Of a stretch of 64,000 nt of DNA, positions 24,049 to 35,250 are shown one piece after another. Origin of the DNA: Nitrospirota bacterium (GTDB lineage: Bacteria > Nitrospirota > JACRHJ01). The stretch covers positions 24,804 through 88,803 of the forward strand of contig JAJYHX010000008.1 of assembly GCA_021784575.1 (NCBI GenBank). The letters run 5' to 3'. Position 1 is the first letter of the stretch. Every line of letters begins with the position of its first letter. The notes under the pieces are model-generated. The model was not told the origin of the DNA and did not search any database. It saw only the letters and a list, made by a program, of their open reading frames with translations. A program made the position numbers and the translations under genes.

Positions 24049-26322
24049 TTAAAACTTTACGTTCCCGATGCCTTTGAGGTTCAGCATGACCATGTACTGC
24101 TTCCGCAAAGGACTGTTGAAGTAGTTGAATGTTATTCCCCAGCACTGCGAACTGTAGCCCGCCGAACCGTCCGTCTCGCGGAGATTGCGGGTGTGCCAGT
24201 CGTACCATATCTTGGCCGAGAAGTTCCAGTGAGTCCCAAGTTTTATCCCGCCGTCCAGCGTCAGGAAGTTGACCGTGCTCTCTTCATCCGCCTGGTTCAG
24301 CAGAAAATCGGTGGCGAAGTTGGTGCTGGGGGTGAAGAAATCGAAATACGACGGGGACATGAAGGTCTGCTCTGCGTCGAGCGAATATCTCTGGCCTATC
24401 CCTGCGTGCCAGGACCCGTCCTGGGCATTGTACCCGAGACTGGTATCAACGGAGCGTATGCTCCCATGGTAAATGTCGTAGCGGAAGTCGTTGTCCAGCG
24501 TGATGCGCGACGACGAGCTGTAGTTTACTTCGCCGTAAAGGCTTGAGAAACTGCGTCTCTTCGTTCCTATGAAGGTGTCGGCGTAGAAGTCGTAGAACTG
24601 GCTGAGCTTGACGGTCAGGTAGTCCACCCTCGGCTCCGGAGTCCCGTCCCTGTATTTCAGAACGAAACGGTTCGTGAGCGAATACGCGATCATGTTGCGC
24701 CTCGGAGGCAGTGTCTTGACTACATTGCCGGGAATGGAAGGCATTACATATTCGCTGTCGAGGGTGTCAACGCCGTCGAAATCCGGGAAATTTATACCTC
24801 CCTGGCTGGCGACGTAATTATACGCGATGGCCGGGACGAGCGTGTGCCGGACACCTTCAAACGGGCCGCTATTGAAAAGATAGAGCTTGTACAGGTCTGT
24901 CTGAGCCTTTATCCCCGCCCCGAACAGCCCGCGCTCCTCGTCGCTCTTGTCCACCAGAACGCTGCTGCCGGTATTGGGATCGAACTTCGCGGTTTCGTGA
25001 TTGTTGTCCAGGCTGTACACCGTCTCGCGGTATCCGGTCTTCGGCTCGAAATTTATTCCGGCCAGGTTGAAGTCGTACGAGAGTCTTGGGAAGATGTCGA
25101 ACCTGCCGCCGGAGACGCCCTTTGTCTTGTAGAAGTCGTTAGCGGAGGAATCGAGACTTACGTAAAGCGGCTGGTTTAGAAGCTGTTTCCTGACGACGTC
25201 AAGACCGGCCTCCGGCAGGCGCTGGACTATCGCGTCGTTGTTCTGCGTAGGGTCGAGCCCTTCGGTGTACTGCCCGAAGAAATACCCCCTGCCCCAGTTC
25301 TGGAGGTCGTCGAGCCAGACGTTTGAATCCAGCGTCCTCTGCGTCCTCTCGCGGGCGGCGTTGGTCAGGTCCCTGAAGAACTGTTTGTCGCTCAAGTTTA
25401 TGCCGGCCATGCCGGAGAGGTCCGGCGTAAAGAGTTCCCGATAATTCAGCGAGACGTTATACCTGTTAGAATGAACAATGCGGTCTCTCATGTAGTATCC
25501 GTAAAGCCGAAGCAAGGTGTCCTTGCTGCGCGCGTAGCGGATTTCGTCCGCCACGCCGAGGCCCCTGAGGCTCCTGTAATCGAGCGTGAGCGTGCTGTCG
25601 AAGTTGCCGACGGGCGCCCAGTAATAGCTCTCGACTATTCTCACCCCGTCCTCCGTGTTGTATCCTCCCGACGGTATCATAAACCCGCTCGTGCGGGGCT
25701 TCAGCATCGGGAGCCAGACATACGGCATGTAGAGCACGGGAACGCCCTTGATATAAAAGACCGCTCCCCTTGCGAAGATGTCCCTGTCCATCCGGACGTC
25801 GAGCGACGTCGCGTGCATATACCAGAACGGGCTTCTCGCGTCGCAGGTTGTGAATTTCCCGTCCTTTATCACATACTCCTGCTCGCCCACCTTCTCCAGA
25901 GGGTTCCCGCCTATATGGTAGTCGCCTTTCTTTACGAGGATGTTCCCCTTCTCTATTACGCCAAGCTTCGTGTTGAAGTTTACTTTTATAACATCCGCGA
26001 AGATAATATTATCCGACGAGACAAGATACGCCTTGCCCCTGGCCTCGGCTTCACCGGTTTTCTCGTTTAAGACGGCTTTCTGCGATGTCAGGGTATATCC
26101 CTTTTGCGTAATCTTCACGTGCCCTTCGGCAAAATATGTGTCGGTTTTACGGTCGTAGCGGAGGCTGTCGGCCTGAATCGTAACCGGCTCTTTGGCATCG
26201 GCTATGGATTTTATCGTCCCGCCGATATTGTCGGCGCCCGCGGCAAGGGCATACGAAACGGAAAAGACCGGCGCAAACGCCATTATTATCGCTGCCGCAA
26301 GAGCGCATACAAGAGGTCTCAT
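24049..26322 (-). CDS. lptD: LPS-assembly outer-membrane protein LptD
   Basis: A 757-residue outer-membrane protein. After an N-terminal signal segment (VCALAAAIIMAFAPVFSVSYALAA) comes an OstA/LptA-like jellyroll (VTIQADSLRYDRKTDTYFAEGHVKI...), then a large beta-barrel ending in Phe (GIGNVKF). LptD inserts LPS into the outer leaflet with LptE, so the cell has LPS. It overlaps folC by four bases. The length is within the family range. Confidence 0.9.
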   Translation of the reverse strand: MRPLVCALAAAIIMAFAPVFSVSYALAAGADNIGGTIKSIADAKEPVTIQADSLRYDRKTDTYFAEGHVKITQKGYTLTSQKAVLNEKTGEAEARGKAYLVSSDNIIFADVIKVNFNTKLGVIEKGNILVKKGDYHIGGNPLEKVGEQEYVIKDGKFTTCDARSPFWYMHATSLDVRMDRDIFARGAVFYIKGVPVLYMPYVWLPMLKPRTSGFMIPSGGYNTEDGVRIVESYYWAPVGNFDSTLTLDYRSLRGLGVADEIRYARSKDTLLRLYGYYMRDRIVHSNRYNVSLNYRELFTPDLSGMAGINLSDKQFFRDLTNAARERTQRTLDSNVWLDDLQNWGRGYFFGQYTEGLDPTQNNDAIVQRLPEAGLDVVRKQLLNQPLYVSLDSSANDFYKTKGVSGGRFDIFPRLSYDFNLAGINFEPKTGYRETVYSLDNNHETAKFDPNTGSSVLVDKSDEERGLFGAGIKAQTDLYKLYLFNSGPFEGVRHTLVPAIAYNYVASQGGINFPDFDGVDTLDSEYVMPSIPGNVVKTLPPRRNMIAYSLTNRFVLKYRDGTPEPRVDYLTVKLSQFYDFYADTFIGTKRRSFSSLYGEVNYSSSSRITLDNDFRYDIYHGSIRSVDTSLGYNAQDGSWHAGIGQRYSLDAEQTFMSPSYFDFFTPSTNFATDFLLNQADEESTVNFLTLDGGIKLGTHWNFSAKIWYDWHTRNLRETDGSAGYSSQCWGITFNYFNSPLRKQYMVMLNLKGIGNVKF

Positions 26323-27635
26323 GCCTTAAGGAATTGCTCCCTCTTAGACAGCCATGCCTTCGCCTCTCCAACGACATACAGCGAGCCGGTTACCAGCACC
26401 ATGTCGTCGGGCCCGGCCAGGGAGAGCGCCTTTAGAAGCGCGCCCGGCACGTCGGCGCAGACCATTGTCTCGCCCTTGCCGCCGCCGAGACTGCGTGACA
26501 GTTCATCGGCGGGAACGGCGCGGCTGTAGTCGGCCTGCGTGAATATCACGCTGTCCGCCAGGGGCATAAGATACGCCGCCATGTCCCGGAAGTCCTTGTC
26601 CGCCAGGACTCCAAGGACAAGCAGGAGCCGCGCGTAGTGTCCCGCGTAATATTTTTTTACCGCCTCCGCGAGTATTTTCGCCGAAGCCGCATTGTGCGCA
26701 CCGTCCAGCACGACAAGCGGCCTTTGAGAGACGGTTTCCAGCCTCCCCTCCCACCTGGCGGATGCAAGACCTTTTCTTACCGCCTTTTCGGGGACGTTCA
26801 TTCCGGACACGGACAACGCGCAAACGGCGGCTGCGGCATTGCTCAGTTGGTGCTCTCCCGCGAGCGGGACGTGAAGACCTTTCATCTCGCCGCCCGGCCC
26901 CCAGTAATCGAACTCCTGGATAAATATCCCGTCTTCACGGCGATGACCAAGGGAGCGATAACCGTAATCCGCGCCCATAACATATGCCGGCGCATCATTT
27001 TCGCGGCATACGCCCATGATGCAGTCCAGCGCCTCCGGCTTCTTCTCGGACGTGACAAGCGGCACGCCCGGCTTTATAATCCCGGCCTTCTCGCGCGCAA
27101 TCGCCTCTATGGTGTCTCCCAGATATTCCCTGTGCTCCATCTCCACGTTGGTTATCACGCAGCACTGCGGCGTTATCACGTTTGTCGAATCGAGCCTGCC
27201 GCCCATCCCGACTTCCAGCGCCACCGCTTCCGCATCCTTCTCCCTGAAATAATCCAGGGCCATCGCGGTGGTGAACTCGAAGAAAGTCGGTTTCATGTCG
27301 GGGGCGCGCGCATCCAGCAGCCGTCTTAACCTGTCCGCAAGCCTTGCGACATCATCCCTGGATATTTCATCCCCGTCCACCGTCATCCTTTCGGTGAAAC
27401 TCACAAGATGCGGGGACGTATAGAGGCCCGTCCTGTATCCGGCCGCTCTCAGGACGGACGCCGAAAGCGCGGACACCGAGCCCTTGCCGTTCGTCCCGGT
27501 CACGTGCAGGAACCTGACTCCCCGCTCCGGATGCCCCAGTATTTCGAGGAGCCGGAATGTGTTCTCAAGGCCCAGCTTCGTCCCGAACTTCTGGAGGCCG
27601 AAAAGGAAATCCACCGTCTGGCCGAAGTCCGTCAC
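26319..27635 (-). CDS. folC: Bifunctional dihydrofolate/folylpolyglutamate synthase
   Basis: A 438-residue Mur-ligase-like enzyme adding glutamate to dihydropteroate and folates. ATP loop VTGTNGKGSVSAL, metal/substrate segment GLYTSPHLVSFTERM and the C-terminal domain VVLDGAHNAASAKIL are clear. Stop and start codons overlap with accD upstream and lptD downstream, so the three are co-transcribed. This accD-folC pairing is common in Gram-negatives. Polyglutamated folate is the cofactor of the Wood-Ljungdahl methyl branch encoded elsewhere in the window. Confidence 0.95.
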   Translation of the reverse strand: MTDFGQTVDFLFGLQKFGTKLGLENTFRLLEILGHPERGVRFLHVTGTNGKGSVSALSASVLRAAGYRTGLYTSPHLVSFTERMTVDGDEISRDDVARLADRLRRLLDARAPDMKPTFFEFTTAMALDYFREKDAEAVALEVGMGGRLDSTNVITPQCCVITNVEMEHREYLGDTIEAIAREKAGIIKPGVPLVTSEKKPEALDCIMGVCRENDAPAYVMGADYGYRSLGHRREDGIFIQEFDYWGPGGEMKGLHVPLAGEHQLSNAAAAVCALSVSGMNVPEKAVRKGLASARWEGRLETVSQRPLVVLDGAHNAASAKILAEAVKKYYAGHYARLLLVLGVLADKDFRDMAAYLMPLADSVIFTQADYSRAVPADELSRSLGGGKGETMVCADVPGALLKALSLAGPDDMVLVTGSLYVVGEAKAWLSKREQFLKA

Positions 27636-28486
27636 TTCGCGTTTCCACGGAAGAACGCAAGGATATTCACCAGCGTCTCCTTGAGGCGTTTCCTGTCGAT
27701 AATCATGTCAACCTGTCCGTGTTCGAGCTGGAACTCCGCGCGCTGGAAGCCCTCCGGGAGCTGTTTCTTTATCGTCTGTTCGATTACCCTCGGCCCGGCG
27801 AAACCTATAAGCGACCTGGGTTCGGCGATTATGATGTCCCCAAGGCTCGAAAAGCTGGCCGACACGCCGCCGAAAGTCGGGTCCGTAAGGACGGATATGA
27901 ACGGAATTCCCTTTTCCCCCAGCCTCGCCACGGCGGCCGATGTCTTCGCCATCTGCATAAGGGACACCAGGCCCTCCTGCATCCTGGCCCCGCCTGACGA
28001 CGAGAAAGTAATGAACGGCATGTCCTTCTCGAGGGAGTTCTCCGCCGCCAGGGCTATCTTCTCGCCGACGACCGAACCCATGCTCCCGCCCATGAACCCG
28101 AAGTCGAGCACCGCCAGTGTGACGGAATAGCCGCCTATTCTCGCCTCGCCCGCGATTATGGCGTCCTTAAGGCCGGTCGCGTCCTGGTAACTCTTCAGCT
28201 TGTCCCTGTAGCGCACGGTGTCCCTGAAATCCAGGAAGTCCTTCGGCGCCATGCCGGGGGACATCTCCGTAAAGCTGCCTTCGTCGGCTATGAGGTCAAG
28301 ACGCTCCTTAGCCGTAATCCTGAAGTGATAGTCGCACTTCGGGCAGACCTTGAGGTTCTTGTCTATCTCTTTTTTATAGACAATCTCCTTGCAGTTGTCG
28401 CACTTTACCCACAGGCCCTCCGGGATCTTGACCTTCTTTTCCGGCTGCTGGGCCTTCGGGGCCTTTACTTTCTTGAACCAGGCCAA
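27632..28486 (-). CDS. accD: Acetyl-CoA carboxylase carboxyltransferase subunit beta
   Basis: A 284-residue subunit that transfers carboxyl from biotin to acetyl-CoA with AccA. The N-terminal zinc ribbon (CDNCKEIVYKKEIDKNLKVC, then PKC) has its four Cys. The carboxyltransferase core shows FMGGSMGSVVGEKI and SSSGGARMQEGLVSLMQM, with the oxyanion-hole Gly-Gly motifs. The reading frame overlaps folC and abuts the nitrilase-like gene upstream. Confidence 0.95.
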   Translation of the reverse strand: MAWFKKVKAPKAQQPEKKVKIPEGLWVKCDNCKEIVYKKEIDKNLKVCPKCDYHFRITAKERLDLIADEGSFTEMSPGMAPKDFLDFRDTVRYRDKLKSYQDATGLKDAIIAGEARIGGYSVTLAVLDFGFMGGSMGSVVGEKIALAAENSLEKDMPFITFSSSGGARMQEGLVSLMQMAKTSAAVARLGEKGIPFISVLTDPTFGGVSASFSSLGDIIIAEPRSLIGFAGPRVIEQTIKKQLPEGFQRAEFQLEHGQVDMIIDRKRLKETLVNILAFFRGNAK

Positions 28487-29314
28487 TTAATTAAACTCCC
28501 CCAGGAGGTCTCCGTATGTCTCCGGGCGCCTGTCGCCCAGGAAATTCCAGAGCTCGCGCGCCTCGGATACGGTGTCCGTGTCTATCTCCGCCATGACAAC
28601 CGCGTCGCTTTTCCCGGTAGGCTCGATGACAATCTCGCCGAACGGGTTCGCAAGAAAGCTCTTGCCGTAAAACCTCTGGCGCTCCAAGCCGCCCACGCGG
28701 TTCACGCGGAAGACGTATATCCCGTTCGCAATCGCCGCGGACGTTACCATCCGCTCCCATTTCGACGCGGAGGCGAACGCCGCGGCCGTGGGGGCCAGGA
28801 CGACATCCGCGCCCTTAAGCGCCAGCGCCCTGAAGCCCTCCGGAAAGAAGACGTCCCAGCACAATTGGACGCCGATTTTTCCGCATGACGTGTCGAATAC
28901 GGGAAAACCGGTGTCTCCCGGCTGGAAATAAAACTTCTCGCGCCAGAGGGGTATGTCCGGGACATGCGCCTTCCTGTATTTCCCGGCGACGCTCCCGTCG
29001 GCGTCGATTATAAAGGCGGTGTTATAATATTTTCCGCCGGAGGATTTCTCGAAAACGGGGCAGACGAATACCGCGCCGCTCTCCTGCGCAAGCTCTTTCA
29101 TCTTCGATATTGTCTCGCCGTCCTCGCCTTCCGCGAGAGAAAACGCGCCCTCGTCCTGGTTCGCCGGGAACCACGGCAGGTGGAAGAGCTGCTGGAACAC
29201 GATAAGTTTCGCCCCGTTCTCAAGGGCGTAGCGCGCCATCTCGGAAGCCTTCTTCAGGTTCCTCTCGACACTCTCCTGGCAGGACATCTGTATGCCTGCA
29301 ATCTTATAACGCAT
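28487..29314 (-). CDS. Nitrilase-superfamily protein with catalytic Glu replaced by Gln
   Basis: A 275-residue carbon-nitrogen hydrolase fold resembling N-carbamoylputrescine amidases. The catalytic Lys115 (YRKAHVPD) and Cys152 (GVQLCWDVFFPEG) are in place. The general-base Glu, normally in (L/F)QELF, is Gln42 here (VFQQLFHLPWFP; codons CAG CAG at 29194-29189). With E to Q, amidase activity should be strongly reduced or altered, so the protein may act on an activated substrate, or as a binding or acyl-transfer protein. It is directly upstream of accD with no gap. The substrate is unknown. Confidence 0.8.
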   Translation of the reverse strand: MRYKIAGIQMSCQESVERNLKKASEMARYALENGAKLIVFQQLFHLPWFPANQDEGAFSLAEGEDGETISKMKELAQESGAVFVCPVFEKSSGGKYYNTAFIIDADGSVAGKYRKAHVPDIPLWREKFYFQPGDTGFPVFDTSCGKIGVQLCWDVFFPEGFRALALKGADVVLAPTAAAFASASKWERMVTSAAIANGIYVFRVNRVGGLERQRFYGKSFLANPFGEIVIEPTGKSDAVVMAEIDTDTVSEARELWNFLGDRRPETYGDLLGEFN

Positions 29315-29383
29315 GAGACCTCACGGGCAGCATAATCGGGAATGACAGGCTTTTTTCTACGTGAACACGAATCACTATCAACG

Positions 29384-32029
<2,646 letters not shown>

Positions 32030-32089
32030 TTTTTTATCTCTCCGGAGTCCGGATTTGTCGTGTGGTTCGGGTTTTAAATCAAATATCGA

Positions 32090-32118
32090 ATTATACTATA
32101 AAAACGGGCAATGTCCAA
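32090..32118 (-). promoter_or_regulatory. Sigma-70 promoter of secA
   Basis: On the minus strand TTGGAC (32118-32113) and TATAAT (32095-32090) are separated by 17 bp. The predicted leader is about 55 nt. Confidence 0.75.
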
Positions 32119-32154
32119 AGGTTATTTGAAGCCGTATGCGCCATCCCTCGGAAT

Positions 32155-32200
32155 AACAAAACCCCGGCTGGTCGCCCCGCCGGGGTTTTTTCTTTTTCTT
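32155..32200. terminator. Intrinsic terminator after the cold-shock gene (bidirectional form)
   Basis: ACCCCGGC (32161-32168) pairs with GCCGGGGT (32179-32186). Runs of T lie on the plus side and a short T run on the minus side. It lies just downstream of the minus-strand cold-shock gene. Confidence 0.8.
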
Positions 32201-32211
32201 AAAGACCGCCC

Positions 32212-32412
32212 TTAGAGCTTGACCACGTTCTTCGCCTGGAGGCCCTTGTCTCCCTGGGTTATCTCGAACTCGACATCCTGGCCCTCGTTAAGCGTCTTGA
32301 ACCCTTCCTCCTGTATCTGCGAAAAATGCACGAAGACATCCTCGCCGTTGTCCTGCTCGATGAACCCGTAGCCCTTTGAGGCGTTAAACCATTTTACCTT
32401 TCCAGTCGCCAT
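32212..32412 (-). CDS. Cold-shock domain protein (CspA family)
   Basis: A 66-residue single cold-shock domain. RNP1-like KGYGFIEQ and RNP2-like DVFVHFSQI are both present, and the start [10 protein letters not shown] is the family's usual one. That places the start at 32412, with AAAGGGG upstream, rather than six codons earlier. The protein is an RNA/ssDNA-binding chaperone in the cytoplasm. It is a single-gene unit with its own terminator. Confidence 0.95.
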   Translation of the reverse strand: MATGKVKWFNASKGYGFIEQDNGEDVFVHFSQIQEEGFKTLNEGQDVEFEITQGDKGLQAKNVVKL

Positions 32413-32477
32413 TCTTAAGACCCCTTTCAATGATGCCTTTTACATATCCGGAGAGCCCGACGCTCCCCCGCTTCAAG

Positions 32478-33434
32478 CTATATATATTTCATCGGGTTTA
32501 CCGGGACTCCGTTGACCAGCACCTCGTAATGGAGGTGCGGGCCGGTGGAATGCCCGGTATTCCCGATTGCGCCTATCACATCGCCTCTTTTGACGCGCTG
32601 GCCGTCCTGCACGCCTATCCTGGAGAGGTGGCAATACATCGTCGCCATGCCGTAGCCGTGCTCTATCTTCACATAATTCCCGTAGCTCGACGAAAAGCCC
32701 GCGGCGGACACCGTGCCGTCAGCGGTGGCGTGGACCGGGGTCCCGATGTCGTTTGCTATGTCAAGCCCGCAATGGAACTCCGTCGTGCCGTAAATGGGGG
32801 AGTTGCGGTATCCGAACCTGGAGGTTATGAATCCCCTCACGGGCCAGATGCTCGGAGTGCAGGCCATGATGGAGTTCCTCTGCTCGAAATAGACCATCAG
32901 CTTCTTTATCCTGGCCTCTTCGGACGAGGCGTCGGATTTTAGGCTGTCGAGCTCCCGGGATACCTGGGCGGCGGCTTCGCCTTCGGGCTTCCTGCCGAAT
33001 TCCCGGAGGCTTACCGCGCCGATCTCGGACGACCCGCCCGTCCCTTTCACGCCGAAACTCTTTCCGGCGACATTGCCGGCGACTGAGCTTAAGCGGTCGG
33101 AAAGCTCCTTTATTTTCGCCATCCGGCTCTTCATGTCAACGACGGAGACCGCCATCTTCATGAGCTGGGCGTGCTGGGACGAGGCCTCCCGCCGGAGATA
33201 GTCGAGCTCTATTACCTTTCCGGCCATACTCAGGTATTCCCCGAACATGCCGGTGGAAAGCATGACGGCGGCGACCGCGGCAATAAGGGAGTTCCTGAGC
33301 AGGGATTTGGATATGCTGAACTTTCGGACTTTGGAGTTCGGTCCGGGCAGGATTACGACGGTGAAGTACTCTTTCTTCCGAGTGCTTGCCGCCTGCTTGT
33401 AAAGATTATACCTTTCCTTCAGCCTTTGTAGCAG
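32478..33434 (-). CDS. M23-family peptidoglycan endopeptidase, membrane-anchored, non-AUG start
   Basis: About 318 residues. The C-terminal LytM domain has zinc ligands in TEFHCGLDIAN (H-x3-D) and GPHLHYEVLVNG (H-x-H), and the GNTGHSTG loop. A coiled coil (about 80-180) precedes it, and a transmembrane helix (SLLRNSLIAAVAAVMLSTGMFG) lies near the N-terminus. The first ATG (33263) falls inside that helix, while the frame stays open upstream until a TAA near 33484. The best start is a CTG at 33432-33434, six bases after GAAAGGGGGG; no ATG, GTG or TTG is available in the extension. It cleaves peptidoglycan cross-links. Confidence 0.75.
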   Translation of the reverse strand: MLQRLKERYNLYKQAASTRKKEYFTVVILPGPNSKVRKFSISKSLLRNSLIAAVAAVMLSTGMFGEYLSMAGKVIELDYLRREASSQHAQLMKMAVSVVDMKSRMAKIKELSDRLSSVAGNVAGKSFGVKGTGGSSEIGAVSLREFGRKPEGEAAAQVSRELDSLKSDASSEEARIKKLMVYFEQRNSIMACTPSIWPVRGFITSRFGYRNSPIYGTTEFHCGLDIANDIGTPVHATADGTVSAAGFSSSYGNYVKIEHGYGMATMYCHLSRIGVQDGQRVKRGDVIGAIGNTGHSTGPHLHYEVLVNGVPVNPMKYI

Positions 33435-33491
33435 AAAGATCCCCCCTTTCGTAAAACTCGACGTTTTTCTACCACAAGGGGATTAGCCCTG

Positions 33492-34934
33492 TCAAGGATT
33501 TTCTGCCTTTGCAAGAACGCAGATTCGACACGCCCCGGACCTTTTTGCGCATCGCTCCTTCGCCAGGCGTACGATAAGGGCGTGATATTCATTGTATAAT
33601 TTCACGTCCCCGGGCAGGGAATCCATAAAGAATTTCTGCACTTCGTGATATTCGGAGTCCGGCGGGAAAAAGCCGTGCCGGGAGAAAATCCGCTTCGTGT
33701 ACGCGTCCACGACGAATACCGGCATCTCAAGGGCATAGAGCATTATGGAGTCCGCCGTCTCCGGGCCGATGCCGGTCACCGAGAGGAGTTCACGCCGGAT
33801 TTGCGCCACATCGCCCTTGCGCATTTTCCCGGTTTTCCCGCCGTAACTCTCCATGAAATATTTAACGAACGACTTTAGCCTTTTCGCCTTGATGTTGAAG
33901 TAGCCGGACGGCTTTATAAGCTCCGCGAGCCGTCCCTCGGGCATGGCGTCGATCGCCTCCGGGGAGAGCGAATCGGAGCGCTTTAAATTGCTTATCGCCT
34001 TCTCGACATTCGTCCAGCTCGTGTTCTGCGTGAGTATCGCCCCCACCATAACCTCGAACGGCGTCTCTCCCGGCCACCAGCTCTGCGGGCCGTAATGCTC
34101 GAGGAGGGAATTGTAAATTTTGATAAGTTCCCCTCTCCCCATCCCCTCTCCCGCAAGGGGCGAGGGGTTTCGCTTCTCTATGATGTTATTTACCTTTTTA
34201 CCCTCACCACCCGTGGGGGAGGGTGGCGCAAAGCGCCGGGAGAGGGCTGGCTTGGGGTTTTCTTTCCTTATTTTGTTCACAAGTATATGCGCCCTCCTTG
34301 CCGGTTCCGGGAGGCGGTACTTCGCGCAGCATCCAAGGACGATTTCGCAGGCCCTGTCCAGGCTTGTCATGTGGCCCACGGAAACAAAAACGGGCTTCAC
34401 CTTCTCCTTCGTCCTGAGCGCGCGCCCGACCTCGATGTTTTTATAGACGAGCGGAGATGTCGAGCCGCGCATCCTTGCCGGTTCCCTGAACTCGCCCACG
34501 AGAACGGACTTTGCGCAGCCTATCGACGGTATGCCCGTCAGGACGCCTATGTGGGACGCTATCCCGAAGCCGCGCGGATGCGCGACCCCGTGGCCGTCAA
34601 CCAGGATAACATCGGGCCTGTTCTTCAGCTTGCCGAGCGCCTTGATTACAATCGGCCCCTCGCGGAAGGACAAAAGACCAGGGATATACGGGAACGGCGC
34701 CTTCCCGGAGGCGCGGGCTTCCTCGATTGTCTCCAACTCCGGGAACTTCAGGACCACCACGGCGGCGTGGAAATTATCGCTCCCCTTATCGTAAGATACA
34801 TCCGCCCCGGCGACAAGATGGACGGGGCCTGTTTTGTCTTCGAGCACAAGCCGCGGCTTCAGCCGTTCCTGTATGCGGACGGCCTCTTTGTAGTTTCTCG
34901 GCCTGCGGGGGTGTTTCAAGACGGGTTCAACCAA
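33492..34934 (-). CDS. Fusion of endonuclease V and an HhH-GPD DNA glycosylase (COG2231/MagIII-like)
   Basis: A 480-residue open frame. Residues 10-225 are endonuclease V (nfi type, deoxyinosine-specific): GADVSYDKG, PYIPGLLSFREGP and VILVDGHGVAHPRGFG carry the catalytic acids. Residues 270-475 are an HhH-GPD glycosylase: hairpin VTGIGPETADSIMLYAL and catalytic Asp410 in PVFVVDAYTKRI; the EndoIII Lys is replaced by Glu, as expected for a monofunctional enzyme of the MagIII/COG2231 group. The C-terminal Fe-S motif has three Cys (462, 469, 472) but no fourth. Residues 227-268 are translated palindromic repeats. Two separate proteins, the second from Met265, are possible. Confidence 0.8.
   Translation of the reverse strand: MVEPVLKHPRRPRNYKEAVRIQERLKPRLVLEDKTGPVHLVAGADVSYDKGSDNFHAAVVVLKFPELETIEEARASGKAPFPYIPGLLSFREGPIVIKALGKLKNRPDVILVDGHGVAHPRGFGIASHIGVLTGIPSIGCAKSVLVGEFREPARMRGSTSPLVYKNIEVGRALRTKEKVKPVFVSVGHMTSLDRACEIVLGCCAKYRLPEPARRAHILVNKIRKENPKPALSRRFAPPSPTGGEGKKVNNIIEKRNPSPLAGEGMGRGELIKIYNSLLEHYGPQSWWPGETPFEVMVGAILTQNTSWTNVEKAISNLKRSDSLSPEAIDAMPEGRLAELIKPSGYFNIKAKRLKSFVKYFMESYGGKTGKMRKGDVAQIRRELLSVTGIGPETADSIMLYALEMPVFVVDAYTKRIFSRHGFFPPDSEYHEVQKFFMDSLPGDVKLYNEYHALIVRLAKERCAKRSGACRICVLAKAENP
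34124..34256. repeat. Family B palindromic repeats forming the EndoV/glycosylase linker
   Basis: Two C/G-rich repeat units, CCCCTCTCCCGCAAGGGGCG (at 34140) and CCCTCACCACCCGTGGGGGA (at 34201) with GCGCCGGGAGAGGG, lie between the two enzyme domains and encode RFAPPSPTGGEG and NPSPLAGEGMGRGE. The same family occurs in intergenic DNA at 18972 and 39947. Confidence 0.8.
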
Positions 34935-35250
34935 GGCGGGTGTTTTCCGCTATCCACTGGAGGTATGGCTTAAAGCCTTCGGATATTTCAAGCGCGATAA
35001 TCTCCGGCACCTCGTAGGGGTGCATGGAGCGGACTCTTTTTTCAAGCTGCGGGAATCTCCCGGACGCGGTCTTGATTACGAGAAGGCACTCCCGCTCGTC
35101 GCAGATATCTCCCTTCCACCTGTAAATGGAGCGTATGCCCCTCACGATATTCGCGCAGGCCGCAAGCCGCTCCTCCACGAGCGTCCGGCCAATCATGGCC
35201 GCGGAGTCTTCGTCCGGCGCGGTAACAAGCGCAACGATTTCCTCAGTCAT
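34927..35250 (-). CDS. cutA: Divalent-cation tolerance protein CutA
   Basis: A 107-residue trimeric ferredoxin-like-fold protein. The family landmarks EERLAACANIVRGIRSIYRW and HPYEVPEIIALEISEG are intact. Family members bind copper and have been linked to metal tolerance; the exact role is unsettled. It overlaps the neighbouring genes by 8 bp on both sides, showing tight co-transcription with the pheT-side operon. Confidence 0.92.
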   Translation of the reverse strand: MTEEIVALVTAPDEDSAAMIGRTLVEERLAACANIVRGIRSIYRWKGDICDERECLLVIKTASGRFPQLEKRVRSMHPYEVPEIIALEISEGFKPYLQWIAENTRLG

